Origin: Lasiodiplodia sp. COLG20
Lineage: Eukaryota > Ascomycota > Dothideomycetes > Botryosphaeriales > Botryosphaeriaceae
NCBI GenBank assembly: GCA_009801085.1
Contig: VNWV01000001.1
Coordinates: forward strand, 682,001-746,000
DNA length: 64,000 nt
Direction of reading: 5' to 3'
The position numbers and the translations under genes are program-made. Positions 11,627-23,423 of the stretch are shown here, piece after piece. The notes under the pieces are model-generated. The model had not been told where the DNA came from and ran no database searches. It worked only from the letters and a program-made list of their open reading frames with translations. Each line of letters begins with the position of its first letter. The stretch's first letter is position 1.

Positions 11627-12520
11627 ATGATGGGGTAAACAAAGACGCGGACAAAATCAGGTAGACATAGAAGAAATACGAGCTGGTAGTCCAATCGCGA
11701 GTATCTTCGTCACTGAGATGCTAATTGTTTCCCTGCCAATTTTCCGGTAATTCCCCATCTTTTAAACTCAGCGCTAGCCTAGTTCCCTACCTATCCTTCT
11801 TGGTCTCATGTCAAAGTATCGACTGCCCAAAACGCCGCCTTGTCACGTATTGAGATATGCAAGAGGACCTATTAGTTGCCTTTTTTTCAGTCAGCCATCA
11901 GGCTCCGGCGAGCAGAACACTTTAGCAAAAAATAGGTGTGTGTAGCTGGGTCAGACTGTTGAGCTTGAATATTTTGAAATATCATGGATGACTCATAAAT
12001 GTAGTTTGAAGAAGAAGACATCATTTAAAGCGGTAGAGTTACGTCTGAGGAAGCTTTGCTTACCTGATAAGATTAGTGGCGCCTGGGCTATTCAGCTCCA
12101 TGTGAGAAGCAGCCGACAGCCCTGACTGTAACGATGTACTCCAAGTCGTCTGGTAGCCTGCCCAATCACTATGGTCACTATGGTCCCCTGGTTAGTCGCT
12201 CGCTTGCGCCGGGCTGAAGACGCCTTGTTCATGGAGGTGTGTTCGGGGACATGGGTGTGGTTTTTCGGTCTAGTGGTTGTAGAGTGTGCGTCACAGCTCC
12301 AAACGCGCAGAATTTCAAGCGGCTCTCGGTGGCCGAATTTACCCGCCCGGCAGCGCATGGGCCCGCAGAAGCGCAAGAGAGAAGCAGCCCCACCAAGCAG
12401 GACCCCCCACGACAACAAGCAGTTTCGGGCCTCAACTACCGCCTGACACGACCAACTCCCTCTAACCCACTCCTCACCACATCTTCACCCAAAGAGCCAA
12501 ATCGCTACCCCTCCATCAAA
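11627..12520. other. Intergenic region
   Basis: 894 bp between the reductase stop and the NTF2 start. A short tandem duplication (CACTATGGT twice, near 12167-12184) is the only structure noticed. Open frames around 12092-12446 overlap on both strands and look like chance. The last few hundred bases are CT-rich, consistent with the NTF2 promoter and 5' UTR. Confidence 0.55.
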
Positions 12521-13221
12521 ATGGCCGGTGAGTATCCTACATTGCGCGCCGTGTTTGCCGGCGATGCGGCGCTAACATGACTGGATTACAGACTTCCAGA
12601 ACATCGCGAGTACGTACCCGGGGATCCTACCACAAGAGCGCCTATTGTTGCGCTCGATGCGACACCAGCTTTGATCGGCGCAGTGGAACTAATGGCCGCA
12701 CAGCTCAGTTCGTCCAGTTCTACTACAAGACCTTCGATGAGAACAGGGCACAGCTTGCGTCGCTTTACGTACGTGGACACACAAGGCTATCTACACGCGC
12801 GGTTGCTGATGAGATTTACAGCGCGACCAGTCCATGTTCACCTTCGAGTCGAACTCGATCCAGGGCACCGGCGGCATTATGGAGAAGCTGACGGTAAGCA
12901 TCGGTCGCAGCATCTGTTGTGTAGCCCCGCACTAACAGCGTCTGCCGCAGAACCTTCCCTTCCAGAAGGTTGTTCACCAGGTTGCCACCCTGGACGCCCA
13001 GCCCTCCACCGAGGATGGCGGTATCCTCGTCCTTGTCACCGGCGCTCTGCTCGTAAGTTCAGCCAGCCTTCCGGTCGCGGACCCACCTACTCTGACACAT
13101 TGTGAAGGTCGACGAGGAGCAGCGCCCCATGAGCTACACCCAGGCTTTCCAGCTTCGCCCCGACGGCGCTGGCAGCTACTTCGTCTTCAACGACGTCTTC
13201 CGTCTCGTCTACGCCGCATAG
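12521..13221 (+). CDS. NTF2: Nuclear transport factor 2
   Basis: Carries Ran-GDP from the cytoplasm into the nucleus through FG nucleoporins. Six small exons were reconstructed: 12521-12527, 12592-12609, 12704-12768, 12822-12893, 12951-13052 and 13108-13221. They sum to 378 nt, giving 125 residues, exactly the yeast NTF2 length. The spliced protein begins MADFQNIATQFVQFYYKTFD, then has LASLYRDQSMFTFES, QGTGGIMEKLTNLPFQKV and the C-terminal SYTQAFQLRPDGAGSYFVFN. All introns are GT-AG. The first exon is only 7 nt and the second 18 nt, so automated gene finders may miss the start. The neighbour TVP18 follows 740 bp downstream on the same strand. Confidence 0.96.
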
Positions 13222-13958
13222 AGAGCTCAAAGAGCCCTAGACTTGGAGCATGGTAGCTAGGTTGGGTTACGAAGCAATGCGTTAAATGCGGACGTGTGCA
13301 TTTAGGAGGCTAGTCGATGACAGCAATCAGAGGAGGGACTCTTGGACATACCCACATACCAATATGGACGGCGCCACAGCTATCTCGTGAACATAGTGTA
13401 AATTGTCGTGTGCAAGGCTCCATCCGCGCTGCAGCCTGGAGCAGCGTGTGGCCGTGTCGCAGGCTGTGGAGCGTGCGGAGAGGCAGGATCAAAGACCCCT
13501 GGACCCCTGCAATTGTGACGAGTGTATTTTTGATGGAAGCACTGGCCGCGGCGCTGAAACGCATGGTGATTGCTGCGTCGCTTGGTCGCGGTTGCGTTCT
13601 GCCTGCGATCCTTGTCAGGTGGCACTGCTCGGGACGCGACTGCCGTGGCTGAGTCTGAGCTGCTGCGGCAGGGTCTCGCGCTCCCGAAACAATCCATCGA
13701 TTCGTATACACAACAACACCTTCGACATCCACGCTCCCCTTGTCTGTACGCAGTCCCCACCAGTGTACCGGCCGGTATTCAACAATCCCAAGTCCGCGAC
13801 ACGCTGGCCATTCACAGCCGCATTCCCACCCCTGCAGCAAGCGATCAACATCTCGCACGGAGCCTCAGAGATCGACAGCCAACGGCCGTTCGCAACCCAG
13901 GCATCACTCCACAGTCGTCGCGCCGCCGTCACAGTCGCAACATCGTTAGCCAGAAACC
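13222..13958. other. Intergenic region
   Basis: 737 bp between NTF2 and TVP18. Overlapping open frames on both strands (13310-13858 minus, 13403-13999 plus and others) have no family features and reflect GC-rich composition. Probably the NTF2 3' UTR and the TVP18 promoter. Confidence 0.55.
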
Positions 13959-14718
13959 ATGACTTTCAGCGAGGAGCTCAAGTCCAGGAACTTCAGTGAG
14001 TCTTTCCGCAGGACCGGCGCGGCTGAAGCGAGTGCTTTCTGACACGTTGGTCATAGGTATATACGGACAATGGTGCGTACAATCCGACTTTTCCGCGACC
14101 ATCGCCCCTCCCTTCGCCCTTCCTGCCCAGACCCGAGCTTCTCTTGCGCTGTCGTCGTAGAGGCGCCGGAACAGATACATAGGCAGCAAAAGCTCCTTGG
14201 CGGTGTGCGGGGAGCGGAGGAGCTCAACAAAGCGCATGCATAGGAGATGACCGAGGCTGACCACAAGACAGGACCGGCATACTGTGTGTGATCCTGTGCT
14301 TTGCCATGGGTATCGCCAACATCTTCAGCCGCTTCCCCATCATCATCTTCTCCATCATTTGCCTGTAAGTAACACAGCGCCGCCAAGCCCCAGTGCGCCC
14401 AGCTAATGCCAAAGCAGGGCATATGCACCGATCATCTTCTTTGTAGAAGTAGCCTTCTTGCTCAAGCTTCCCATCTGGTCTGAGGGCTTCCGCAGCTTCT
14501 TCCGCCGTCTCCAGGAGAACTGGCCGCGCATCATCATGTACCTGGTCATGAGCATTGTGCAGTGGATCAGCCTGGTTGGCGGGGCTAGCAGCCTGATTGT
14601 GCCGGCCATTTTCCTCCTGTTCGCCGGCCTCTTCTACCTGCTTGCGGCGCTCAAGCACCAGGAGTTCCAGAGCAGCAAGATCCTGGGTGGACAGGGTGTT
14701 GCTCAGATGATCATCTAA
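13959..14718 (+). CDS. TVP18: Golgi apparatus membrane protein TVP18
   Basis: A small tetraspan protein of late-Golgi vesicles. Exons 13959-13995, 14057-14072, 14272-14364 and 14418-14718 give 148 residues, the normal size. The protein starts MTFSEELKSRNFSIYGQW, then has membrane segments TGILCVILCFAMGIANIFS, FPIIIFSIICLAYAPIIFFV, IIMYLVMSIVQWISLV and SLIVPAIFLLFAGLFYLLAA. It ends with the cytosolic tail LKHQEFQSSKILGGQGVAQMII. Exon 2 is only 16 nt, and intron 2 (14073-14271, 199 nt) is long for this window. Each splice junction is GT-AG and restores a family residue. The family is linked to vesicle trafficking and is not essential in yeast. Confidence 0.94.
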
Positions 14719-15833
14719 GCGCGGAACGCTGTCACGGAGGATTGCATGGTGACTGCTGGGCCACGGGCGGGGCGTGCAGCCAATGTAATTTTGGGTTTGG
14801 ATGCTCGACGGCGCGTGTCACAGTGTTGGCACGCTCGACAAGTTTCATTGCTTTGGCGGACCCCTCCGCAGCAGGACACAGGCGTTACTGGGATAATATC
14901 CGGCAAAAGCCACAGCTGATAGGGAGGAGCCATGATACCTGCGGGAATTGTTGTCATACTTTTTTTTTGTTCTTTATCGGTAAAGGCGGAATGCAGTTCG
15001 ATGGCGTTGAGTTCGAATCACATAGTGGTGCGTGTCACGACGGGTGGCGCAAAAATGTAGGGCGCGAATGTTCGACACGCCGCACGGCGTGGGTGGAGGC
15101 GGTGACCCAGCAAGCGTCGTGGCTAGCTTGGACATGCTCTGCTGTGGTCACGAAGCTTGCTTGGCGGGTGACGACGCGAGCATTCAGGAACGGGTGCTGG
15201 CCATCACGTGGCGGGCCGGATCGCGGGGGTGGCGCTCGCAATGGTGGCATCACGATGCAGTGCAGAGCCTTCAGGGCGCAGCAAACTTGGCAGTGGGCCC
15301 AGCGAGCGTTCGCAGCGTTCTGGAAGCGTTGAATGCGGGCGTCGCGATACGCGCCTGCGAATCAGAGGCGCGCCAAATGCTGCTGCGAATTGGCAGACGC
15401 TCACCGGCGGCGCTGAGGGCGGGCGTGTTCCATGCAAAATGCCGCAGCCCGGGGCCAATGACGCTGCTGGCGCATCCTGGGCCTCGATCTGACGAGCACC
15501 CCCAGCAGCCAGCGTCACAGCAGAGTCGCGTCACTTAAAGACACGCCCGCCAACCCTGCAGCTGACTTCACTGCCTCGAATTTCCTCTGTTATCTGCTCC
15601 TGTCCTCCTATCTGCACCCATCCCGTCTTCGGTAAGTGCCCTGGCGCTTTGTCCGCTCCCTTTGGTGCCGCTAGCTCCATGCAAGCACCTTGGGCCTCAC
15701 TATTCTGCTGCCCCGGGCCACCGGCCCATGGCCTACTTATTCTCGGTTGCAAGCCACTTGCTGATCTCACTCTGTACTTCAGTATCCCTCTGCACACGTC
15801 ACTCCTCCCTCACAGCCGCGCTGCACACCCAAC
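14719..15833. other. Intergenic region
   Basis: 1.1 kb between TVP18 and AIM21. Several overlapping open frames (14742-15332, 15032-15538) are rich in A, G, R and W and do not resemble known proteins. The last 250 bp are pyrimidine-rich, typical of a fungal promoter and 5' UTR. No RNA gene seen. Confidence 0.5.
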
Positions 15834-18800
15834 ATGGCTGCCCCTACGATACCGCAGCGCCCCTCTCGCTCCCAACAGAGCCAGAACGTGCCCACAATTA
15901 CCGGCGACGTCCCCAGGATCCCCCCGCGTCCGAAGCGCAACATCGAGCGCTCTGTCTCGCCCAATAGGGACTCCTTCGCCCGCTCCCCGCTGAACGACCC
16001 CTCCTTTGTCAATGGCTCCAGCAATGCCAGCAAGAGGCTCTCCGCTTCCGACCTGCCTCCTCGGCCCCCGAGCGTCACCCTCCCCTCGATTGGCCAGGAG
16101 GGCAGCGAATACGCAAGTCTCGAGACCCCCCCGGTGGACGAGAGTGTGCCGAGGGAGACCCGTGACGCCGAGGGCCTGAAGCTGTACGCCCCCACCGCAG
16201 AAATGCCCCAGTCAACAGCCCGCTCGAGGATTGCCGCCGTCACTCGCACCGACTCCCAGCAGGCCGCTGCCGCCGGTTTCGGGAGAGCTTCTTCACAAGA
16301 CACCGAGCGCCACACGCGGAACAGCTCGTCCACCGGCCGCCGCTCCCGCCCCCAGTCTATTTACAACAACGGCGACGAGGAGCATGGAATTCCCGAGATC
16401 GGTCTCCAGGTCCCCATGTACCCCAATGCTGGCGATGTCCAGGCTCCCACGCCGTCCAACAACTCGAGTATGCCTGCCACCGGCGTTGGCTTCTTCAACA
16501 GTGGAGGCCAGAAGCACCACACCCGCACCAAGAGCGGCCGCGAAATCTTCCACGGTCCTCCCGGCAGCTACGGCCTTCACGGCCACGGCGTCAAGCCGCA
16601 GGATGATTTCGAGAGACAGTGGTATGCCAAGCATCCCGATGATGCCGCCCGTGAAGCCAAGGGCGAGTACGGCCCGGCTATTCAGCAGAACAGGAAAGAG
16701 TGGGCTCTGAGCAGTGAGGAGCTGAACAAGATTGTTCAGGATAGCGCTACGAGGGGTGTCGGAATGGGTAAGCTATTGCTAGCATGTTAGGTCGACCGCG
16801 ACCTTCGACAAACTAATCGTCCACTCAGGTGCGTCCCCCGGCGCAATTGGTACTCCTGCCGAAGAGATTGGCTACATGGCATCTGAAGAGTATGCTTCCC
16901 GCATGGCCTCGCCCCAACCGTCGTCGAAGGTTCCCAAGGAGCGCAAGGCTAGCTCGCAGACGAACATCGAATCTCCTCTCCGCCAGAGCAGCTTCCCTGA
17001 GAACGTCATGGACAGGGATTCATCTGCCATTGAGGCTGATGACGACGATGTGATCCATATCGACCCTCCCACCAAACAGCGGAGCCATATCCATGGCGGC
17101 GGCCCCGAAGCCGAGAACTTCGCTCCTGGTGGCGGAAGCAGTGATGCCGACGACGGCTTTATTACCGAGGAAGGCCGACGCACGCCAATTCTGGCCTCAG
17201 ATGAGTTGGAAAGGCACAAAACTCCTGGCGCTGAATTCATGCAGCCAGCCGTGCCACCTGAACTTGAGCGTGAGCGCAGGTTGAGTCAAGAAGCTGACAA
17301 CCACCGCCGTTCCAGCAGTCGTTCGACCAGCAGACCCACCAGTGGTATCGGTCTTTCTCGCTGGAAGAGCGAGGAGGATCGCACAAACACGCCTCTTGAC
17401 AATGTGAAGGAGTACGAGCCCCTTTTCCCTGATGAAGACGAGAAGAAGCCTGCAGACAAGCCGGCCACGGCTGCCGACAAGCTCAGGCGCCCTGATCTTG
17501 CTCGCCATCATTTCCCCAGCCAAGATGTCTGGGAGGATACTCCGAGTAGTTTGCAACTCCAGACCGAGGTCGAGACTCCTGAGAATCCTGATGAACCGCA
17601 ATCTGCTACAACCTCTCTGCAGTCTTCTCAGGTCCTTGAGAAGCCCGAAGCAGACAAGGAACGTAAGGCAGAGCCTGCGCCCAAGCAGGAAGAAGAGAAG
17701 AGCTTCCTCGCAGATCATCAGAAGCGCCCAAGCAAGTCTCACTTCAACAAGGATGTGCTCAACGATATGCCATCTCGCCCTGGCATGCAACACAGGTTCC
17801 CTAGCCAAGATATCTGGGAGGATACTCCGAGCGAGCTCCAACTCGTGACCGAAGTCCACACTCCTCAGACTGATGAGACAGAGAGCCCGGTGGAACCCAA
17901 GTCTGCAACCGAGCAGCGCCCCCAGGTTCCTGCTCGACCCCATCTTCCTGCTCGACCAGCTGGCCGTTCAAAGCTTGGTGAGAGCCAAGAGGGCTCGCCG
18001 GTCGAGAAGAAGGTTCCCGTGATTCCTGATCGTCCTAAGCCGCAGGTGCCAAGTCGTCCAGCCAAGCCCAGTCAGAAGCCTTCTGATGAGCACGTGCCCC
18101 TTGCGAAGGTTGGGTCACAGGGCAGCACTGGTAGCGAGGGTGCACCGGCCGCCGCAACAAAGCCCAAGCCTCCGGTGCCCTCTCGTCCTGGTGGTAGCAA
18201 GATTGCAGCATTGAAAGCTGGCTTTTTGAGTGACTTGAACAGCCGTCTCCAACTTGGTCCCCAAGCCCCGAAGCCCAAGGAAGAAAAGAAGGAAGAGGAA
18301 GAAGAGCCGAAGGAGAAGGCGCCTCTTGCAGATGCTCGCAAAGGCCGCGCCAGGGGACCGGCGCGCAGGAAGCCTGCCGCATCGGCGGCTGCAGCGGCTG
18401 CAGCGGCTCCTGTCGAGGTCAAGAAGGAGCAAGCGCTTTCCATCGGCACCATCCAAACCGTCTTCTCCATCTCTGATGATGGCGATCTCGATGTTCCGTC
18501 GTCGACTTCTGCTGGGACGGAGGCCGAGGCGACTGAGGAAAAGCTTCCAGCAGCCGCAGAGGCGTCTGTTGCTACCCAGGTCCCTGCTGATCCTAAGCCC
18601 GCCCCCAGCGACGATCCAGCTGAACCAGAGCTCGAACCGCATATTGTCAAGGCAAGCGAGACAGAAGCCACACAGGCCGAATCTACGCCCGCTACAACGG
18701 AGGAGAAAGAAGCCGAGTTGGAGCCCACCGAAACGAAGACCTCTGACTCGGCCGTGCAGACTGGCCAGCAAGACATCGAGATCCCGAAGGAGGAAGGCGG

Positions 18801-18933
18801 TGTGGAGAAGATTACTGCTTATCTAGGCGCCAATGCTCCTGAGGAGGGAGATGTCGTGGTGAACGATGGTGCTGAGGCTGTTGAGAAGGTAGATGAGAAA
18901 CATGAGGCTGAGAAGACTAGCACTAGCACTTGA
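15834..18933 (+). CDS. AIM21: AIM21-like actin-patch protein
   Basis: Two exons (15834-16767 and 16829-18933) around a 61-nt intron give 1012 residues. In yeast Aim21 sits at cortical actin patches and, with Tda2, binds capping protein to tune actin assembly during endocytosis. Here the N terminus is MAAPTIPQRPSRSQQ with a further PRIPPRPKR motif. A duplicated unit follows: HHFPSQDVWEDTPSSLQL near residue 536 and HRFPSQDIWEDTPSELQL near 632. Proline-rich repeats (QVPARPHLPARP, PQVPSRPAKP, PPVPSRPGG) lead into the conserved SKIAALKAGFLSDLNSRL helix near 770. The C-terminal 250 residues are acidic, repetitive and probably disordered. No membrane segment. Length and layout fit filamentous-fungal AIM21 homologues. 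The ATG at 15834 is the first in frame. Confidence 0.9.
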
Positions 18934-19658
18934 GGTGTTAAGAGGAAACGGGCTGCATAATGATAGCGAGTGTGATGAGTGGGTCAACGGAGGGCTATAG
19001 TATTCGGTAAAATTAGATCTTAACCAGTGGTTGTCTGAGAAGCTAATATGTTCCGGCGGTCAGCAAGACGTGAGAGAAGCGCTGTTCACCTCTAAACAGG
19101 GCGTTTGTTGCACTAGCAACCTTTGCTACAAGGCAGATACTCGTCAAAGGCGTTCGTTTCAACTTATCCAACATACTAGATCAAAGTCCATGGACTTCGT
19201 GAGCCTACTTTACATTGCACGAAGCTAGGCATCCGAGGCATTCATCGGACATGATTGCATGTCATATTTAGAAACAAAAGTGTCCGGACGATAGCCCCGA
19301 CTTGTTTCGACATTAAGCCAACCGACCTCATAACGCCTTCCTCCTGTTGATGTTTCTTTCCGTAGCGTGGCTGCCGATTATGGAAGCCCACCGCCGCCTG
19401 CATCTTCTTTCCTCACTACTGCTAACACCAACCCTCTTCTTCTCATGCGTTCACACAACCTCCGCTAACATCGAGCATCGATAACGCAGTAGCTTCTATC
19501 ATTTCAATTAAAGATATCCCCGTACGCCCGCAGTTCCGCTCACGAGGTGACTCTTCTACACGCTGAGCAGCAACAAAAGCATCACATTCCATCCTGGGAT
19601 TGATTCACTCCTTTGAACAGTCAGAATCCCCCTCTTCCTACTCTTTCTATCTCTCAAA
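18934..19658. other. Intergenic region
   Basis: 725 bp between AIM21 and the helicase-like gene; AT-richer in the middle. The last 250 bp are CT-rich, promoter-like. No repeat, RNA gene or convincing open frame. Confidence 0.55.
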
Positions 19659-22125
19659 ATGCAGCCGCGGAGAGCACCGCCCGATGAACGTGCTAATCTG
19701 CCTTCTCATTTGGCGAATCGCTTCAAACCACACCGTCCATCCCCACTCCGAGAAGTCCATCCGGCACCAACTTCTTCTCCGTCGCAGTCTCCAGAAAAGG
19801 TGTCGTCAGCTATCTCTAGATCCTCGGAAAGGAGAAATGACCCAGAAGATAGAGACGGCTACGATGGGGACAGAGATGAAGAGGAAAATGAGCCTGGACA
19901 AGCAGACACGAAGCGTTCGAGACGGAATACGAATGCCGCGCAGCTGCGGATGAACGAGCCGCGAGCGTTGGAGAAAGCGCGTGAGGCGAAACAAAGACAA
20001 AACAAAAATGCAGTTGCATGGTCTGGCCCAACGACACGAGCCAGTTGGCGCAAGTATACTTCGGAAACAGCATCAGAGAGGTCCAGTTCGGAAGCAGCAC
20101 CAGATGCTACAACGCAGCGTAGGAAGCGCCCGAAGGCGGTCTCAGGATCCATCATACTCGCAAGAAACCTTCAGATGCTCGGAGTAAATGCCGGACAGGG
20201 AGTGATGAGGAAAGCTTGCGAAGCGTCAGTACTGCATTGTCTCGCATTGTCAATTCTACAAAGGACATCGCATGTTGGCAAATTGAAGGGCTGACAGTGT
20301 CCAAAGTGCTTTTGAGCAAGGCCGTGACCTCGTCATCGACCGTCCGCTTAGCTATAACCAGACTGTCACTGTCTATTTTTTGCTCTGTCTCAACTTGTTG
20401 AAGAGATTGAAGCAACAAGGGTATATACCAGAGACGGTTGATGAGCAAGTAGAGGATCCACGGACAAAAGCTACCGAGAATCTCCTTGTAGATAGCTCGG
20501 AGCATTCGTCGACCCAAAATCCTGTTGATGCGCGGTCTCCCGGTACCGCAGCGTTCTCTCCTGCCGGAACAACATCTAGTCTGCCGGAACAGCTAGCCAA
20601 AAATCCCGGTGGAGATGGATCTTCGCTGGAAGAAGAGGATATTGTACGACTAACAATTGAAGAAGATGAGGGCGGAGGTGTTCCAGGAGAGCACAACAAC
20701 CCGATCGTCCTCTCCGAAGATTCGATTAGCGAGGGCTACACGAGCAGCGAGAAAGACGGGCCTCTCAAATTACCCCACGGGCAGGCCAACCCCACTGGTG
20801 CCGATAATCCAATAGTTCCGCCACCGCGTTCGCGCTTGCCGGTCCCGGACCGCCCAACTCCCGGGTCGAACTCTCTTGATACGAGCAGCAGAAATGACAC
20901 GCCTCTCTGTGTAAACTTAGACCTTCCAACGGGAATTCAGTCTTCGATTGAACGCAACCCTATCGCCTTTAATGTCGTCATTCTATGTTCCAGTCCCGAC
21001 CTTGCTATCTGCTACTACGACATAGTCCGCACATTGATGCGCGGTATTGGTCTGGCCGTTTCACTTGCGATTGAGACGGACGACCACGAAGCTCAGGAGC
21101 GAGAAATCTCGAGAGGATGCAACATCTTGATTACTGACCTTCCAAGGCTCGTTAAGCTAATCCAAGTCTTTGAGACGAAGATTTCGGTCTTGGTGGTTGA
21201 AGACGTGAACGGTGTTTTCCAGAACAGCCACAAGAACGAATTAGAAAAACTTAACAGTAAGCGGAATCGCCCCGTCTGCGGTTGCCCATGGGTGGATTCT
21301 TTCTTGTTTCCCTGCCACTAATACTTGGCACACATTCCGCCGCTGGCGATATTCTTTTTCTACGCTAACTTGACCACAGATGTCTGTACTCAAGAAACTC
21401 GGTTCATCTTCATCAGCGCCTACTGGAACGCTGAAGCGCAATCTTTCGTTCCGGACTTATTTCTCGCTTCTTCCAAGCAAAGGCGCGACAATGTAGTTTG
21501 CCATACGGACGAGGAGTTTGTTCCGACCGGCCAGGCTGCTGAAAAACAATTGTATGCCCAACATGAAATCAAACTCCGCGGGGCTGAGAACATGAAGACT
21601 TTGTATCAAAGACTGGCTCCGCTCAAAAAGAGAGGGGAAGCAAAGGTTCTGATCCTGTGCCGTGAGGCGCAAGCGGCGGATATTATATGCCATTGGGTCG
21701 AGGAGTGGGGCTTCGTCGCGAGGACGCATTTGACTGATCGGCTGGAGAGGGACAGGATTCTGGACGGATGGAACTCGGGCAAGATCAGGGCGGTAGTTAC
21801 GACGGAGGACCTCGCGGATGGCATGGCGATGGAGGGGACCACGGATTTGGTAACGTGGCAACTGCCGAAGAACAAGAACATCAGATTTAGCGAGTGGAAG
21901 TATTGGAGGCGCTTGGAGCGTGATCACATGGAGGCGCTGCGGACGCTCGTTTTCATCGGGACGCACGACCAAGAATTATTTCCGTTTGTGGCGAGAATAG
22001 CGGCGTTGGGGGAGCCCTCGGTTTCTGGGAACTTGGAAAGGCTACAGAAGAAGAAGGACTTTCTGGAGGCTATGTGGAAGCTGTGCCTCCCTGACCAGAG
22101 ATCACCCGACGAGGAGGAAAAATAG
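19659..22125 (+). CDS. Degenerate DEAD-box helicase-like protein (pseudoenzyme)
   Basis: The C-terminal 570 residues follow the DEAD-box helicase fold, but every catalytic motif is changed. GRDLVIDR is followed by PLSYNQT in the exact place of the Walker A ETGSGKT. VVEDVN replaces VLDEAD. FISAYW replaces FSATW. After a normal-looking second RecA domain (AKVLILCREAQAADIICHW, then RDRILDGWNSGKIRAVVTTEDLADGMAMEG), the HRIGRTGR arginine motif is lost, with EWKYWRRL there instead. ATP hydrolysis is therefore unlikely; an RNA-binding or scaffold role is an inference. The N-terminal 130 residues are basic and disordered. Exon 1 probably ends at 20053 (intron 20054-20145). The next junction, near 20185-20320, could not be settled among several weak splice sites. 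The intron 21257-21379 is clear. Intact frames over 1.8 kb argue against a dead pseudogene, though an indel near 20284 cannot be excluded. Confidence 0.7.
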
Positions 22126-22577
22126 TTGTCTGAAGGCTCTCTTTTTAAAGGAAACAAGTGTGGGTTAGGAGGTCCTGAGCGGGCTTCTCTGTCACAGCTC
22201 TTGGGTATGTCATTCTAGTATGATTCAGGAGAGAACGGGGAGAAGCTATTGATACATATTGGCTACGGCGTGCACAGCATACCACAAAGGTTTCGGCCTT
22301 TCACTGGCAATATGTCATCTTGCTTGTGTAAGCATTCAAATGCATTATGTGGGCGTGTTTTTATGTGCCATTGTTGAAGTGACTTCTGCATCCTGATGTA
22401 TGCTTTGACTGCTCATAAAGGACCGGGCACTGGGAGCAAAATCAGACATGTCTTTCACTGAGTAAGACACTGGATTGACAAGACTTTAATATCATTGAAG
22501 AGGACACGATAAAGCGGTAGTGACTGAGAGAAGACTACAAATAACGCAGTGATCAGCGGCACGATGTCCCCATCGCA
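22126..22577. other. Intergenic, convergent 3' ends
   Basis: 452 bp between the stops of the helicase-like gene and the uncharacterised gene on the other strand. AT-richer than both genes. No structure noticed. Confidence 0.55.
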
Positions 22578-23423
22578 TCACTGGACAGTGACTTGCGGCA
22601 GGGCCGGGAAATTGGGCGTATGCTGCGGCACTCCGCCGGCGGCGCGCGACACGGGCAGCCAGTTCTGGATGAAAGGGCTGGTCCGGTCGAAGGCGCTCTC
22701 GCACTTGACCGGAAGCAGCGGCAGCAGCAGCTCGGCGCCAATCGACGGCATCGCCTCCAGCCGCGCCACGGCCGCGTCGACGTCTTCTCCGTCCAGCCGC
22801 TCGGAAACCACGTGCGTCGCGATCAGCCGCTCGTCCGGCGAGTGCAGCAGCCAGAAGGCGGCGGCGCCGCGCTGCTGGCGCGCCGCGTTGAGGAGGGCCG
22901 GGTAGGCGGCGTCGAGCGCGTCGCGGACGGCCGTGGGGGCGTCGATGAGGCTGCTGTCGTCGTCGCCGCCGTAGGCGTAGGAGAAGTGCTGCACGCGGCT
23001 CAGGGCGTGGTGGGCGGGCAGCACCAGGTTGTGGGCGCCCACGACGTCCCAGGACCAGCGGCGCACGTCGTGGAAGATGGGGCGGTCCCAGAACTTGACG
23101 CCGGTCGAGGGGTCGCGGAAGGTGTGGGTGGTCCACGAGGCGAAGGAGGCGCAGGCGGCGGGCGTGGTGAAGAGGTAGGCGCCGCCGGTGAGGAGGTGGG
23201 TGTCGATGCTGGACGGCGACGAGGAAATGCGCGCGGGCACGTATTTGATGTACATGTTGGCCGGGTCGTGGTCCATCATGGCGCGCCGGTCCAGCTCGAG
23301 CCCGTCGAGCATCGACTGGAGCGTACCGCCGTACTCGGAGGCGTGCATGACGAAGGCGGAGGTGAAGGCGGCGGTGGCCGGGATGGGCCCCGTGGTGTAG
23401 CCGAGGATTTGGTCGGACGACAT
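22578..23423 (-). CDS. Uncharacterised protein, 281 residues
   Basis: A single exon with very high GC. I chose the ATG at 23423 (MSSDQILGYTTGPIPATAAF) because it has a good context, ATCAACATGTC, and the upstream in-frame residues look like translated 5' UTR. I do not recognise the family. Two stretches (TGGAYLFTTPAACASFASW and VVSERLDGEDVDAAVARLE) with alternating strands and helices could be dimeric alpha/beta-barrel (ferredoxin-like) units, but this is only a structural guess. No signal peptide, membrane segment or catalytic motif is clear. The gene shares a 491-bp divergent promoter with the regulator at 23915, which may control it. A palindromic element sits in that promoter. Confidence 0.7.
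   Translation of the reverse strand: MSSDQILGYTTGPIPATAAFTSAFVMHASEYGGTLQSMLDGLELDRRAMMDHDPANMYIKYVPARISSSPSSIDTHLLTGGAYLFTTPAACASFASWTTHTFRDPSTGVKFWDRPIFHDVRRWSWDVVGAHNLVLPAHHALSRVQHFSYAYGGDDDSSLIDAPTAVRDALDAAYPALLNAARQQRGAAAFWLLHSPDERLIATHVVSERLDGEDVDAAVARLEAMPSIGAELLLPLLPVKCESAFDRTSPFIQNWLPVSRAAGGVPQHTPNFPALPQVTVQ

Noticed and set aside
12167..12184. Tandem CACTATGGT duplication
   Set aside because: Only two 9-base units, no flanking structure; likely slippage.
15008..15022. T-loop-like sequence GAGTTCGAATC suggesting a tRNA
   Set aside because: No pairing acceptor or anticodon arms could be found around it.
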